Source: an uncultured Devosia sp. (GTDB taxonomy: Bacteria; Pseudomonadota; Alphaproteobacteria; Rhizobiales; Devosiaceae). From it: a stretch of 64,000 nt of DNA. The notes below the pieces were generated by a model. It was not told the DNA's origin, did no database searches, and worked only from the letters and a program-made list of their open reading frames with translations. Below are positions 9,004-15,978 of this stretch, one piece after another (positions within the stretch are counted from its first letter, which is position 1; every line of letters starts with the position of its first letter). Made by a program: the position numbers and the translations under genes. Location: positions 1 through 64,000 of the forward strand of contig NZ_CAJXJS010000013.1 of NCBI RefSeq assembly GCF_913055165.1. The letters run 5' to 3'.

Positions 9004-10707
9004 TTATGGTGACATCGGTTCGTCCGGCCGCGCGGCGGCAAATTCGGGGTCGAGGGCGCTGAGCGGGACGGCAAATATCCACTCCACGCCATCCTCATGG
9101 ACCTCCCTCCGCACCTGCGCTCCCAGGGACCCGCCGACCATGGTGCGCAGCACGATCGTGCCAAAGCCGGAGCCTTCGCCGACCACCAGCTTGCGCCCCA
9201 GATGCTCGCGCCAGCAGATGGATAGGGTGTCGGCGCTGCTTTGCCAATTGAGCTCCACCCGGCCCTCGGCTGCTGCAAAGGCGCCATGGCGAGTGGCATT
9301 GGTGGCCAATTCGTGCAGGGCCATGCCGAGGATCTGTGCGCCCTGCGGGTTGATGCGGATATCGGGACCCTCAATCGACAACCGGCTCTCTTCGGCCGGG
9401 CGGAACGGGGCCAGTTGCTGGTCGACGAGGTCGGCCAGCATCACACCGGCCCGGCCATGGGCGAGCAGCAGGTCGGTTGAGCGTGCCAGCCCCATGATGC
9501 GCCGCTCGAGCGCCGCCACATAGGTCGGGATATCGCTGGCGCCGCGGGCCGTCTGCTTGGCCATGGCAGCGATCACCGCCATCTGGTTTTTGGAGCGATG
9601 CGCCAATTCGCGCATCAGGAAGCGGATGTCCCTGTCGGCGGTCTGGCGCTGCTCGGACGCTTCGCCCAGCGCCTCGGATATCTCGGCGATTTCCGAAACC
9701 GGATAGGTGCGCGGATAGACCGCCTCGCCGCGGCCGAGACGCGCCGCGTCGAGGCGCAGGCCCTGCACCGAACTGCCGATGCGGCGGGCGATCAGCGCGG
9801 CCACGCCCGAAGCCAGGAGCGCGATCAACACGCCCCAGACGCCCAATTGCATCACCGATTCCTGCAAGGGCCGCTGCACCTGGCCAGCCGACGCCCAGGC
9901 AATGATGCGCCAACCGGTATAGCCCGAACGCCATTCGGCCGTGACCACGCGGTCGCCATTCCATTGCTCCTGCGCCCAGCTATCGCCAGCGTTCTCCTCG
10001 AGGTCCTGCCGAATGGGCAGGATGGACCCGATTTCGAGATTGGATTGTGCCGTGGCGGCAATGACCGCGTTATTGGTATCGACCAGAGCCGCATGCCATC
10101 CTTCTGGCAGTTGGCGCGATTGCAGGGCCGGAACCAGATTGCGCGCATTCTGGGTCATGGCCACCAGCCGCACCGGCTCGACGCCGGTCACCGGGAGCCA
10201 GACATTGAACACATAGGTTTGCGCCACCTGCCCGAAGAACAGCGGGGAGATGGTGGCCACGCCGCGTTCGATCGCGCTGATTGCCGTTTCGGGGTCAGAC
10301 GAGTGCCCGAGTTCGTCGCCATAGTCGACCCGGGTGTTGAGCAATTGCTGGAAATTCTCGTCGACTGCGATCAGATAGGAGCCGCTTCCCGCCAGAGCGC
10401 TCAATGACCGGTCGTGAAAAGCGGCGAGATCGCCTTCTTCCAGGGCCTGGCTGGTGGAGAGGACGCGCAGCGTCGTCGCCATGCCACTGATTTCGCGGTC
10501 CACCGACTGGCCCATGGCCTGGACCGTGGCATTGGTGAGCGCTGCCAGAACACGTTGCTGGGAATCGTTGAAGCTATTGAGCAGCACCAGCGCCACCGCC
10601 AGGGCAGGAACGAGAATGGCAAGCACCAGGGCGATGAGATAGACTGCTATCGGGCGGCCACGCTGCGTCGCCGCCACAGTCCCTCTTTGGACCATTCTGT
10701 CCGTCAT
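9004..10707 (-). CDS. Membrane sensor histidine kinase, HWE/HisKA_2 type
   Basis: 567 residues. A first membrane helix (about 20-43) and a second (about 285-308) flank a roughly 240-residue extracytoplasmic cache-like sensor. A short HAMP-like linker leads to the phosphoacceptor [16 protein letters not shown] (His about 370). The N box is [13 protein letters not shown] (about 462), and WREHLG (about 497) is the Trp-x-Glu signature of the HWE family. Such kinases often feed the PhyR general stress response, but no response regulator lies beside it, so it is an orphan here. The ligand cannot be read from sequence. Confidence 0.9.
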   Translation of the reverse strand: MTDRMVQRGTVAATQRGRPIAVYLIALVLAILVPALAVALVLLNSFNDSQQRVLAALTNATVQAMGQSVDREISGMATTLRVLSTSQALEEGDLAAFHDRSLSALAGSGSYLIAVDENFQQLLNTRVDYGDELGHSSDPETAISAIERGVATISPLFFGQVAQTYVFNVWLPVTGVEPVRLVAMTQNARNLVPALQSRQLPEGWHAALVDTNNAVIAATAQSNLEIGSILPIRQDLEENAGDSWAQEQWNGDRVVTAEWRSGYTGWRIIAWASAGQVQRPLQESVMQLGVWGVLIALLASGVAALIARRIGSSVQGLRLDAARLGRGEAVYPRTYPVSEIAEISEALGEASEQRQTADRDIRFLMRELAHRSKNQMAVIAAMAKQTARGASDIPTYVAALERRIMGLARSTDLLLAHGRAGVMLADLVDQQLAPFRPAEESRLSIEGPDIRINPQGAQILGMALHELATNATRHGAFAAAEGRVELNWQSSADTLSICWREHLGRKLVVGEGSGFGTIVLRTMVGGSLGAQVRREVHEDGVEWIFAVPLSALDPEFAAARPDEPMSP

Positions 10708-10759
10708 CTCGCCCCAGCTTTCCTTGCCTGCGCCGCCCTCTTTAGCGGGCGCGGGTTAC

Positions 10760-10954
10760 TCAATACTTGGCACTTGCATCACTGGCCGGGAAGCTCTCGT
10801 CCACCGCTTCGTCGGTCTCATCCCAGCTTGCGGGCTGGTCGGCCATTTCCTCCGGACCGGCATTGCGCACCTGAACGGGAGAATCCTTGGGCCCGGGCTT
10901 GCGCCCATTCCGCAGGGCGGCGGCCTGATCGGATTTTTGTTTGTTGTCAGTCAT
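10760..10954 (-). CDS. Small acidic hydrophilic protein, 64 residues
   Basis: The start is the ATG at 10954 with AAGGA upstream. The protein is highly polar, with no membrane or signal segment. Its C-terminus, [17 protein letters not shown], matches a motif recurring at the end of many small uncharacterised proteobacterial proteins (DEAxxESFPASD). The function is unknown and it is likely disordered. It is divergent from miaB and lies downstream of no obvious operon partner. Confidence 0.65.
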   Translation of the reverse strand: MTDNKQKSDQAAALRNGRKPGPKDSPVQVRNAGPEEMADQPASWDETDEAVDESFPASDASAKY

Positions 10955-11048
10955 CGAGATGCATCCTTCTGCGCGAGTACAACACCGCAGAAGCGCCCGA
11001 GGTTGCAGGGCATGGCATCTAACTTCAGGCTCTGGTAAACAGCGCCGC

Positions 11049-12458
11049 ATGAACGAGACTGCAAGCAGCCCCCGGACCGCGCAAAAGCGCGTCTTCATCA
11101 AGACCTATGGCTGTCAGATGAATGTCTATGACAGCGACCGCATGGCCGATGCATTGGCCCCGCACGGCTATATGCCGACCCAGGAGATCACCGAGGCCGA
11201 TCTGGTCCTGCTCAACACCTGCCATATCCGCGAAAAGGCCAGCGAGAAGGTGTTTTCCGAGCTGGGGCGGCTGAAGGAATTGCAGGGCGAAAAACGCGCC
11301 GCCGGTGGCGACATGATGATCGGCGTGGCCGGTTGCGTGGCCCAGGCCGAGGGCGAGGAAATTGCCCGGCGCGCCCCGGTCGTTGACATGGTCTTTGGGC
11401 CCCAGGCCTATCACCGCCTGCCCGACATGCTGGCCCGGGCCGAGGCGAACCGGCATATGCATCCGGCGCTCAAAAAGGCCGTGATCGATACCGACTTCCC
11501 CGAGGAAGACAAGTTTGCCCACCTTCCCGCGGCAAGGAAGGAAGCCACCATTGCCCGCGGGCTGACGGCGTTTCTGACCGTGCAGGAGGGCTGCGACAAG
11601 TTCTGTTCCTTCTGCGTGGTGCCCTATACCCGCGGCGCCGAAGTCAGCCGCCCGGTGGCCCAGGTGCTCGACGAGGCGCGCCGCCTGGTCGATGCCGGGG
11701 TCAAGGAAATCACCCTCCTGGGCCAGAATGTAAACGCCTATCACGGCACCGATGCCGCCGGGCGGGATGTGGGGCTGGGGGAACTCTGTTTCCTTTTGGC
11801 CGAAATCCCGGGCCTCGAGCGCCTGCGCTACACCACCAGCCATCCGCGCGACATGGATGACGGCCTGATCGCCGCCCATCGCGACCTGCCCTTGCTCATG
11901 CCCTATCTGCACCTGCCGGTGCAGTCCGGCTCGGATCGCATCTTGAAGGCCATGAACCGCAAGCACACGGCGGCCAAATACCTGGCCCTGATTGAGCGCA
12001 TCAAGGCCGCCCGGCCCGACATGGCGCTGTCGGGCGATTTCATCGTCGGCTTCCCGGGCGAGACCGATCAGGATTTCGAGGACACGCTGACCATCATCCG
12101 CGAAACCGGCTATGCCTCGGCCTTCTCGTTCAAATACTCCACCCGCCCGGGCACGCCCGGCGCGACCCTGGGCGACCAGGTCGACGAAGCCATCAAGTCC
12201 GAGCGGCTCTATCGCCTGCAGGAGCTGGTCAACAAGCAGACCGCCGACTTCCACGCTTCCTGTGTCGGCAAGACGCTGCCCGTGCTTATCGAGCGCGTGG
12301 GCCGCATGCCCGGCCAGGTCGGCGGCCGGTCGCCCTATCTGCAGGCCGTGCACCTGGAAGGCTCGACCGATCTCATCGGCGCGATCCATGAGGTTGAAAT
12401 CATCGGTACCAGCACCAATTCGCTCGAAGGGCGGCTGGTGCGGGCCGTGACGGCTTAG
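11049..12458 (+). CDS. miaB: tRNA-2-methylthio-N6-dimethylallyladenosine synthase
   Basis: Radical-SAM methylthiotransferase that modifies i6A37 of tRNAs reading UNN codons. The 469 residues fit the family. The N-terminal UPF0004 domain has the auxiliary-cluster cysteines in [15 protein letters not shown] and AGCVAQ. The radical-SAM cluster motif is CDKFCSFC (about residue 182), and a TRAM domain ends the protein. The start is the ATG at 11049 (MNETASSPR); the upstream in-frame stretch overlaps the divergent gene and is not conserved-looking. miaB normally heads miaB-phoH-ybeY-corC, but here 650 extra bases separate it from phoH. Confidence 0.97.
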   Translation: MNETASSPRTAQKRVFIKTYGCQMNVYDSDRMADALAPHGYMPTQEITEADLVLLNTCHIREKASEKVFSELGRLKELQGEKRAAGGDMMIGVAGCVAQAEGEEIARRAPVVDMVFGPQAYHRLPDMLARAEANRHMHPALKKAVIDTDFPEEDKFAHLPAARKEATIARGLTAFLTVQEGCDKFCSFCVVPYTRGAEVSRPVAQVLDEARRLVDAGVKEITLLGQNVNAYHGTDAAGRDVGLGELCFLLAEIPGLERLRYTTSHPRDMDDGLIAAHRDLPLLMPYLHLPVQSGSDRILKAMNRKHTAAKYLALIERIKAARPDMALSGDFIVGFPGETDQDFEDTLTIIRETGYASAFSFKYSTRPGTPGATLGDQVDEAIKSERLYRLQELVNKQTADFHASCVGKTLPVLIERVGRMPGQVGGRSPYLQAVHLEGSTDLIGAIHEVEIIGTSTNSLEGRLVRAVTA

Positions 12459-12490
12459 CCTTACCGCAGGTATGTTCAAAGGGTCAAAAA

Positions 12491-12793
12491 ATGCAGTCCG
12501 ATGAAGAAATTATGCTCAGTCGAGTACAATCCGAGACATTGGGCGCGCTACTTTCCATCCAGTCATATCGAGAGATCGCGCCAGCTTATTTTGACCGGCT
12601 AAGGGCGGCGGTGCTCGATGCAGTTGCATTTTTTGGCCAAGAGCCAACGATACCTGAGGCGCTATTTGAAGAACTAGCGGGTGCGGAACGTACGTTGCGA
12701 AACGAAGCTACCGCTTTTCCGGGTAGGACTGTCGCATGCGTTGACATGGCCGACTGGCTGGCAGAGCAGCGAAAACTTATCCGGTCGCTGTAG
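12491..12793 (+). CDS. Hypothetical protein, 100 residues
   Basis: The ATG follows AAAGGG at good spacing. The protein looks soluble and mostly helical, with acidic patches and no signal or membrane segment. I do not recognise the family. GC content is clearly lower than in flanking miaB and phoH, suggesting a later insertion into an otherwise conserved operon. Both its reality and its function are uncertain. Confidence 0.55.
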   Translation: MQSDEEIMLSRVQSETLGALLSIQSYREIAPAYFDRLRAAVLDAVAFFGQEPTIPEALFEELAGAERTLRNEATAFPGRTVACVDMADWLAEQRKLIRSL

Positions 12794-12797
12794 CATC

Positions 12798-12908
12798 CTC
12801 AACTCCCAACTCGCGCTCACCACAGCCCAGCCGCCAAGGCCCATCCTGCCGCTGCCGGCAGAAGCGCAGCGGCGCGTGGCTGAGGTGTTGGAACGGATGC
12901 AGGGGTAG
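12798..12908 (+). pseudogene. Possible C-terminal remnant of a DapA-family enzyme
   Basis: One frame reads as a plausible protein tail, PPRPILPLPAEAQRRVAEV and then LERMQG before TAG. It resembles the C-termini of dihydrodipicolinate synthase-like enzymes (RPPLxPLPxxxRxxL). Nothing upstream in this frame continues the family. The resemblance is short, so confidence is low. Confidence 0.25.
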
Positions 12909-12952
12909 CTAACGCGTGTCGTGGCTTGCCCTTCGAGCCCAGCTCTCATGGC

Positions 12953-13009
12953 CTTGCCGCCTCAAATCGCTCCGCTGGAGCGATTCGCGCCCTTGGCGAC
13001 GGCGGCAAG
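12953..13009. repeat. Nested inverted repeat upstream of phoH
   Basis: The outer arms CTTGCCGCC (12953-12961) and GGCGGCAAG (13001-13009) enclose perfect inner arms AATCGCTCC / GGAGCGATT (12965-12985). RNA from either strand could fold into a long hairpin. There is no U tract, so it is not a typical terminator. It could be a palindromic interspersed repeat or a processing structure. Confidence 0.6.
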
Positions 13010-13108
13010 CGTCACAATATTGCTACAGACAACGAACCCAAATCAGCCTAGCCTCGTTGTGGTCAGGGCGACGCGCTCCGCGGCGCCCCATTCGGGAGCC
13101 GAGAAAGT

Positions 13109-14182
13109 TTGAGCAGGCACTTGCCACCCACCGCCGATAACGCCCTCGCATCGCAACTCGAACTCGCCTTTGAAGATAATCGCCTGGCTGCCCAGCTCTA
13201 TGGCGACTTCGACCAGAACCTCGCCCTTATCGAACAGCGCCTTGCCGTCAGCGCCACGCCGCGCGGCAATCATGTGCTTTTGAAGGGTGCGGCTTCCAAG
13301 GTCGATCAGGCGCGCCGGGTGCTGGAATCGCTCTATGCCGGCCTTGAAGAGGGCCGCAGCATGGACATTGCCGATGTCGATGCGGTGATCCGCATGATCG
13401 AGACCGAGGACAGTCAGCTGACCCTGCCCACGCTGGAACGCAAGGGCAAGGTGCGCATGGCCCAGATCGCCACGCGCAAGTCGACCATTGTCGCCCGCAC
13501 CCCGGCGCAGGACGCCTATATGCGCGCCATGGAGCGGAGCGAACTGGTTTTCGGCACTGGCCCCGCCGGTACCGGCAAGACCTATCTGGCGGTCGCCCAT
13601 GCTGCCAGCCTGCTCGAGCGCGGCGACATCAACCGGATCATCCTTTCGCGCCCGGCGGTGGAGGCCGGCGAGCGCCTCGGCTTCCTGCCCGGCGACATGA
13701 AGGAGAAGGTCGATCCCTATCTCCGCCCGCTCTATGATGCGCTTTACGACATGATGAAGCCCGAAAATGTCGAGCGCTGCATCACCTCGGGCATTATCGA
13801 GGTGGCCCCGCTCGCCTTCATGCGCGGCCGCACGCTCGCCAATGCCGTGGTCATTCTCGACGAGGCGCAGAACACCACATCCATGCAGATGAAGATGTTC
13901 CTCACCCGCCTGGGCGAGAACTCGAAAATGATCGTCACGGGCGACCCCAGCCAGGTCGATCTGCCGCGCGGCGAGAAATCGGGGCTGGTCGAGGCGATCA
14001 AGCTGCTGGACGGCGTCGAGGGCGTGCATATCTCGCGCTTCGGCGACAAGGACGTGGTGCGCCACGCGCTTGTGGGGCGGATCGTTCGGGCCTATGAGCA
14101 GGACGCCGCGCGCCGCCTCGCCGAAAAGGACGGGGACAGGGAAGGCCTGGCGCGGACACTGGGCACCCTGCCCCGGAGTTGA
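13109..14182 (+). CDS. PhoH-like ATPase
   Basis: Cytoplasmic P-loop ATPase of the PhoH/YbeZ family, linked to RNA metabolism and partnered with YbeY. The 357 residues fit the family. An N-terminal KH-like region is followed by Walker A GTGPAGTGKT (about residue 149) and Walker B VVILDEAQNT (about 248). The start is TTG at 13109, behind GGGAG; no nearby in-frame ATG retains the conserved AFEDNRLAAQLYGDFDQNL region. Its stop overlaps the TTG start of ybeY. Confidence 0.95.
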   Translation: MSRHLPPTADNALASQLELAFEDNRLAAQLYGDFDQNLALIEQRLAVSATPRGNHVLLKGAASKVDQARRVLESLYAGLEEGRSMDIADVDAVIRMIETEDSQLTLPTLERKGKVRMAQIATRKSTIVARTPAQDAYMRAMERSELVFGTGPAGTGKTYLAVAHAASLLERGDINRIILSRPAVEAGERLGFLPGDMKEKVDPYLRPLYDALYDMMKPENVERCITSGIIEVAPLAFMRGRTLANAVVILDEAQNTTSMQMKMFLTRLGENSKMIVTGDPSQVDLPRGEKSGLVEAIKLLDGVEGVHISRFGDKDVVRHALVGRIVRAYEQDAARRLAEKDGDREGLARTLGTLPRS

Positions 14183-14670
14183 ACCCCAAGCCGATGCCGT
14201 CCTCGCCCCCCCTGGAAGTTGCTGTCATCCGCAATGCGGATGGCTGGCCCGATCATTTCGACGCCCTGGCCGAACGGGCAGTGCTGGCCGCCCTGGCCGG
14301 TGCTAGGCCCAAGATCAAGGGCGCGGCCGAGATTTCGGTGCTGCTCACTGACGATGAGGAGCAACGCGCGCTCAATGCGCAATGGCGCGGAAAAGACAGC
14401 TCCACCAATGTGTTGAGCTTTCCACAGATTGAACCGTTCGCGCCCGTCATGGGGTTGCTGGGGGATATTACCCTGGCGCGTGAAACGCTGGAGCGGGAAG
14501 CGGCCGATCTGGGCAAGAGTCTCGACCATCATTTCACCCACCTTATGGTGCATGGCTTTCTCCATATTTTAGGGTATGATCACCTTGATGAGGCCGAAGC
14601 CCTTCAAATGGAGGGGCTGGAAACCAAGATATTGGCCGGGCTGGGGATAGACGATCCCTATGCTGATTGA
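14179..14670 (+). CDS. ybeY: Endoribonuclease YbeY (rRNA maturation factor)
   Basis: Metal-dependent endoribonuclease needed for 16S 3'-end maturation and ribosome quality control. The zinc signature HFTHLMVHGFLHILGYDH (about residues 116-133) is complete. The TTG at 14179 overlaps the phoH stop as TTGA, implying coupled translation; the alternative ATG at 14194 would remove five residues. It is followed after 86 bases by the corC-like gene. Confidence 0.95.
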   Translation: MNPKPMPSSPPLEVAVIRNADGWPDHFDALAERAVLAALAGARPKIKGAAEISVLLTDDEEQRALNAQWRGKDSSTNVLSFPQIEPFAPVMGLLGDITLARETLEREAADLGKSLDHHFTHLMVHGFLHILGYDHLDEAEALQMEGLETKILAGLGIDDPYAD

Positions 14671-14756
14671 TCTCTGGCCATGGAACCCCAGCACTTCGGG
14701 GGCTTTTCCGGTCTCATAGGACAACAGAAGCCGCTGTTTTCAGCGGCACGAGATGA

Positions 14757-15794
14757 ATGAACGATAGCGACAGTAGGGCCCTCCGGGTGGCCGAAAACCC
14801 CGAACCTCCCTCTAGTCCCGCCCCCGCCGCGCCGCGGGGGCCGAGCCTGTGGCACCGCATCCGCAGCCTGATGGCGCGGACCACGGTGTCCCTGCGCGAC
14901 GATCTGCAGGTCGCGCTCGAGGAAAGCGGCAGTCCCGAGACAGCCGATTTTTCCGAAAGCGAGCGGCTGATCCTGCAAAATGTCCTGAAGCTCTCCAAGG
15001 TGTCGATCGACGACGTCATGGTGGAGCGCTCGGACATCCAGGCCGTGCCATCCGACATCAATCTGGGGACCCTGTTGGCGCGCTTCCGCCAGGTGGGGCA
15101 TTCGCGCCTGCCGGTCTATGAGGATGGGCTCGACAACATCGTGGGCTTCATCCACATCAAGGATGCGCTGCAAAAGATCACCGAGCCGGTAACCGATCCT
15201 GAAAAGGAGGTGCCGGTCAAGCTGCTCTCCACCGCTCTCCGGCAGAAGATCGGCAAGCTGGGCATCCTGCGCAAGGCCATGTTCGTGCCCACCTTCATGC
15301 CGGCAGCAGACCTCCTGCAATCCATGCGCGCCAGCCGCACCCATATGGCGATCGTGGTCGACGAATATGGCGGCACAGATGGCCTCGTCACCATCGAGGA
15401 TCTGCTCGAAGCCGTGGTGGGCGAGATCGAGGACGAACACGACGTCACCGAGGCAGCCCTGATCCGCAAGGTTGGCGAGGACGTTTATGTCGCCAATGCC
15501 CGCGCCGAGCTTGAAGACGTGCAGGCCTTGATCGGCCCCGATTTCGACCCGGGCGAGCACGCCGAGGATGTCGACACGATCGGCGGGTTGGTCTTCGACC
15601 TGGCGGGCCATGTGCCCAAGCGCGGCGAACGGATCAACGGCATCAAGGGCTTCGAATTTGAAGTGCTGGCCGCCGATAGCCGCCGCGTCAAACGCCTGCG
15701 CATTCACCGCAAGCGGGCCGAAGAGATCGTCGCCGTCGAACCCTTGGCCATCACCGACCAGCGCCCGCTGCTGGAGAACCAGGCGGCGGAGTAG
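14757..15794 (+). CDS. CBS-domain hemolysin-family protein (CorC/TlyC-like)
   Basis: 345 residues without membrane helices: two CBS domains (about residues 90-210, including DVMVERSDI and VDEYGGTDGLVTIEDLLEA) and a C-terminal CorC_HlyC domain (about 235-325). Family members are implicated in magnesium and cobalt efflux. It sits in the conserved order phoH-ybeY-corC. The apolipoprotein N-acyltransferase gene lnt that often follows is absent; a palindromic repeat and an inverted dehydrogenase gene follow instead. Confidence 0.93.
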   Translation: MNDSDSRALRVAENPEPPSSPAPAAPRGPSLWHRIRSLMARTTVSLRDDLQVALEESGSPETADFSESERLILQNVLKLSKVSIDDVMVERSDIQAVPSDINLGTLLARFRQVGHSRLPVYEDGLDNIVGFIHIKDALQKITEPVTDPEKEVPVKLLSTALRQKIGKLGILRKAMFVPTFMPAADLLQSMRASRTHMAIVVDEYGGTDGLVTIEDLLEAVVGEIEDEHDVTEAALIRKVGEDVYVANARAELEDVQALIGPDFDPGEHAEDVDTIGGLVFDLAGHVPKRGERINGIKGFEFEVLAADSRRVKRLRIHRKRAEEIVAVEPLAITDQRPLLENQAAE

Positions 15795-15820
15795 GTTTCG
15801 AGCCATCCCACAGGGCAAAT

Positions 15821-15975
15821 CTCTCCAGTGGAGAGGTTTGAGGCGAGAAGGCCGCGAGACCTATGGTCGAGTGGCAGCTCGAACGGCGCTAAGCCGCTAA
15901 CGCATGGGGCACCCAACCCTTGATCCCTCCCCCTCTGTGGGAGGGAGAGGGAATGAGGGTGGGGTGACTGGACGA
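15821..15975. repeat. Intergenic palindromic repeat element (copy 1)
   Basis: Contains CTCTCCAGTGGAGAG and, further on, TCCCTCCC / GGGAGGGA (15924-15946) with flanking GAGGGTGGGGTGA. The same CTCCC...GGGAG plus GAGGGTGGGG design recurs near 22900 and 31250 and in short form near 50085. It lies between convergent genes. Confidence 0.65.
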
Positions 15976-15978
15976 AAC

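Larger units (their letters stand above)
12794..13108. other. Non-coding insert between the hypothetical gene and phoH
   Basis: These 315 bases hold no intact gene. The first 115 may be a decayed 3' end of another gene, and the middle forms a nested hairpin. The remainder, with GGGAG near 13096, serves as the phoH leader. No tRNA cloverleaf could be drawn. Confidence 0.5.

Noticed and set aside
12900-13090. Possible tRNA in the structured region before phoH
   Set aside because: No acceptor, D, anticodon and T arms can be arranged; the pairing is a simple nested hairpin.
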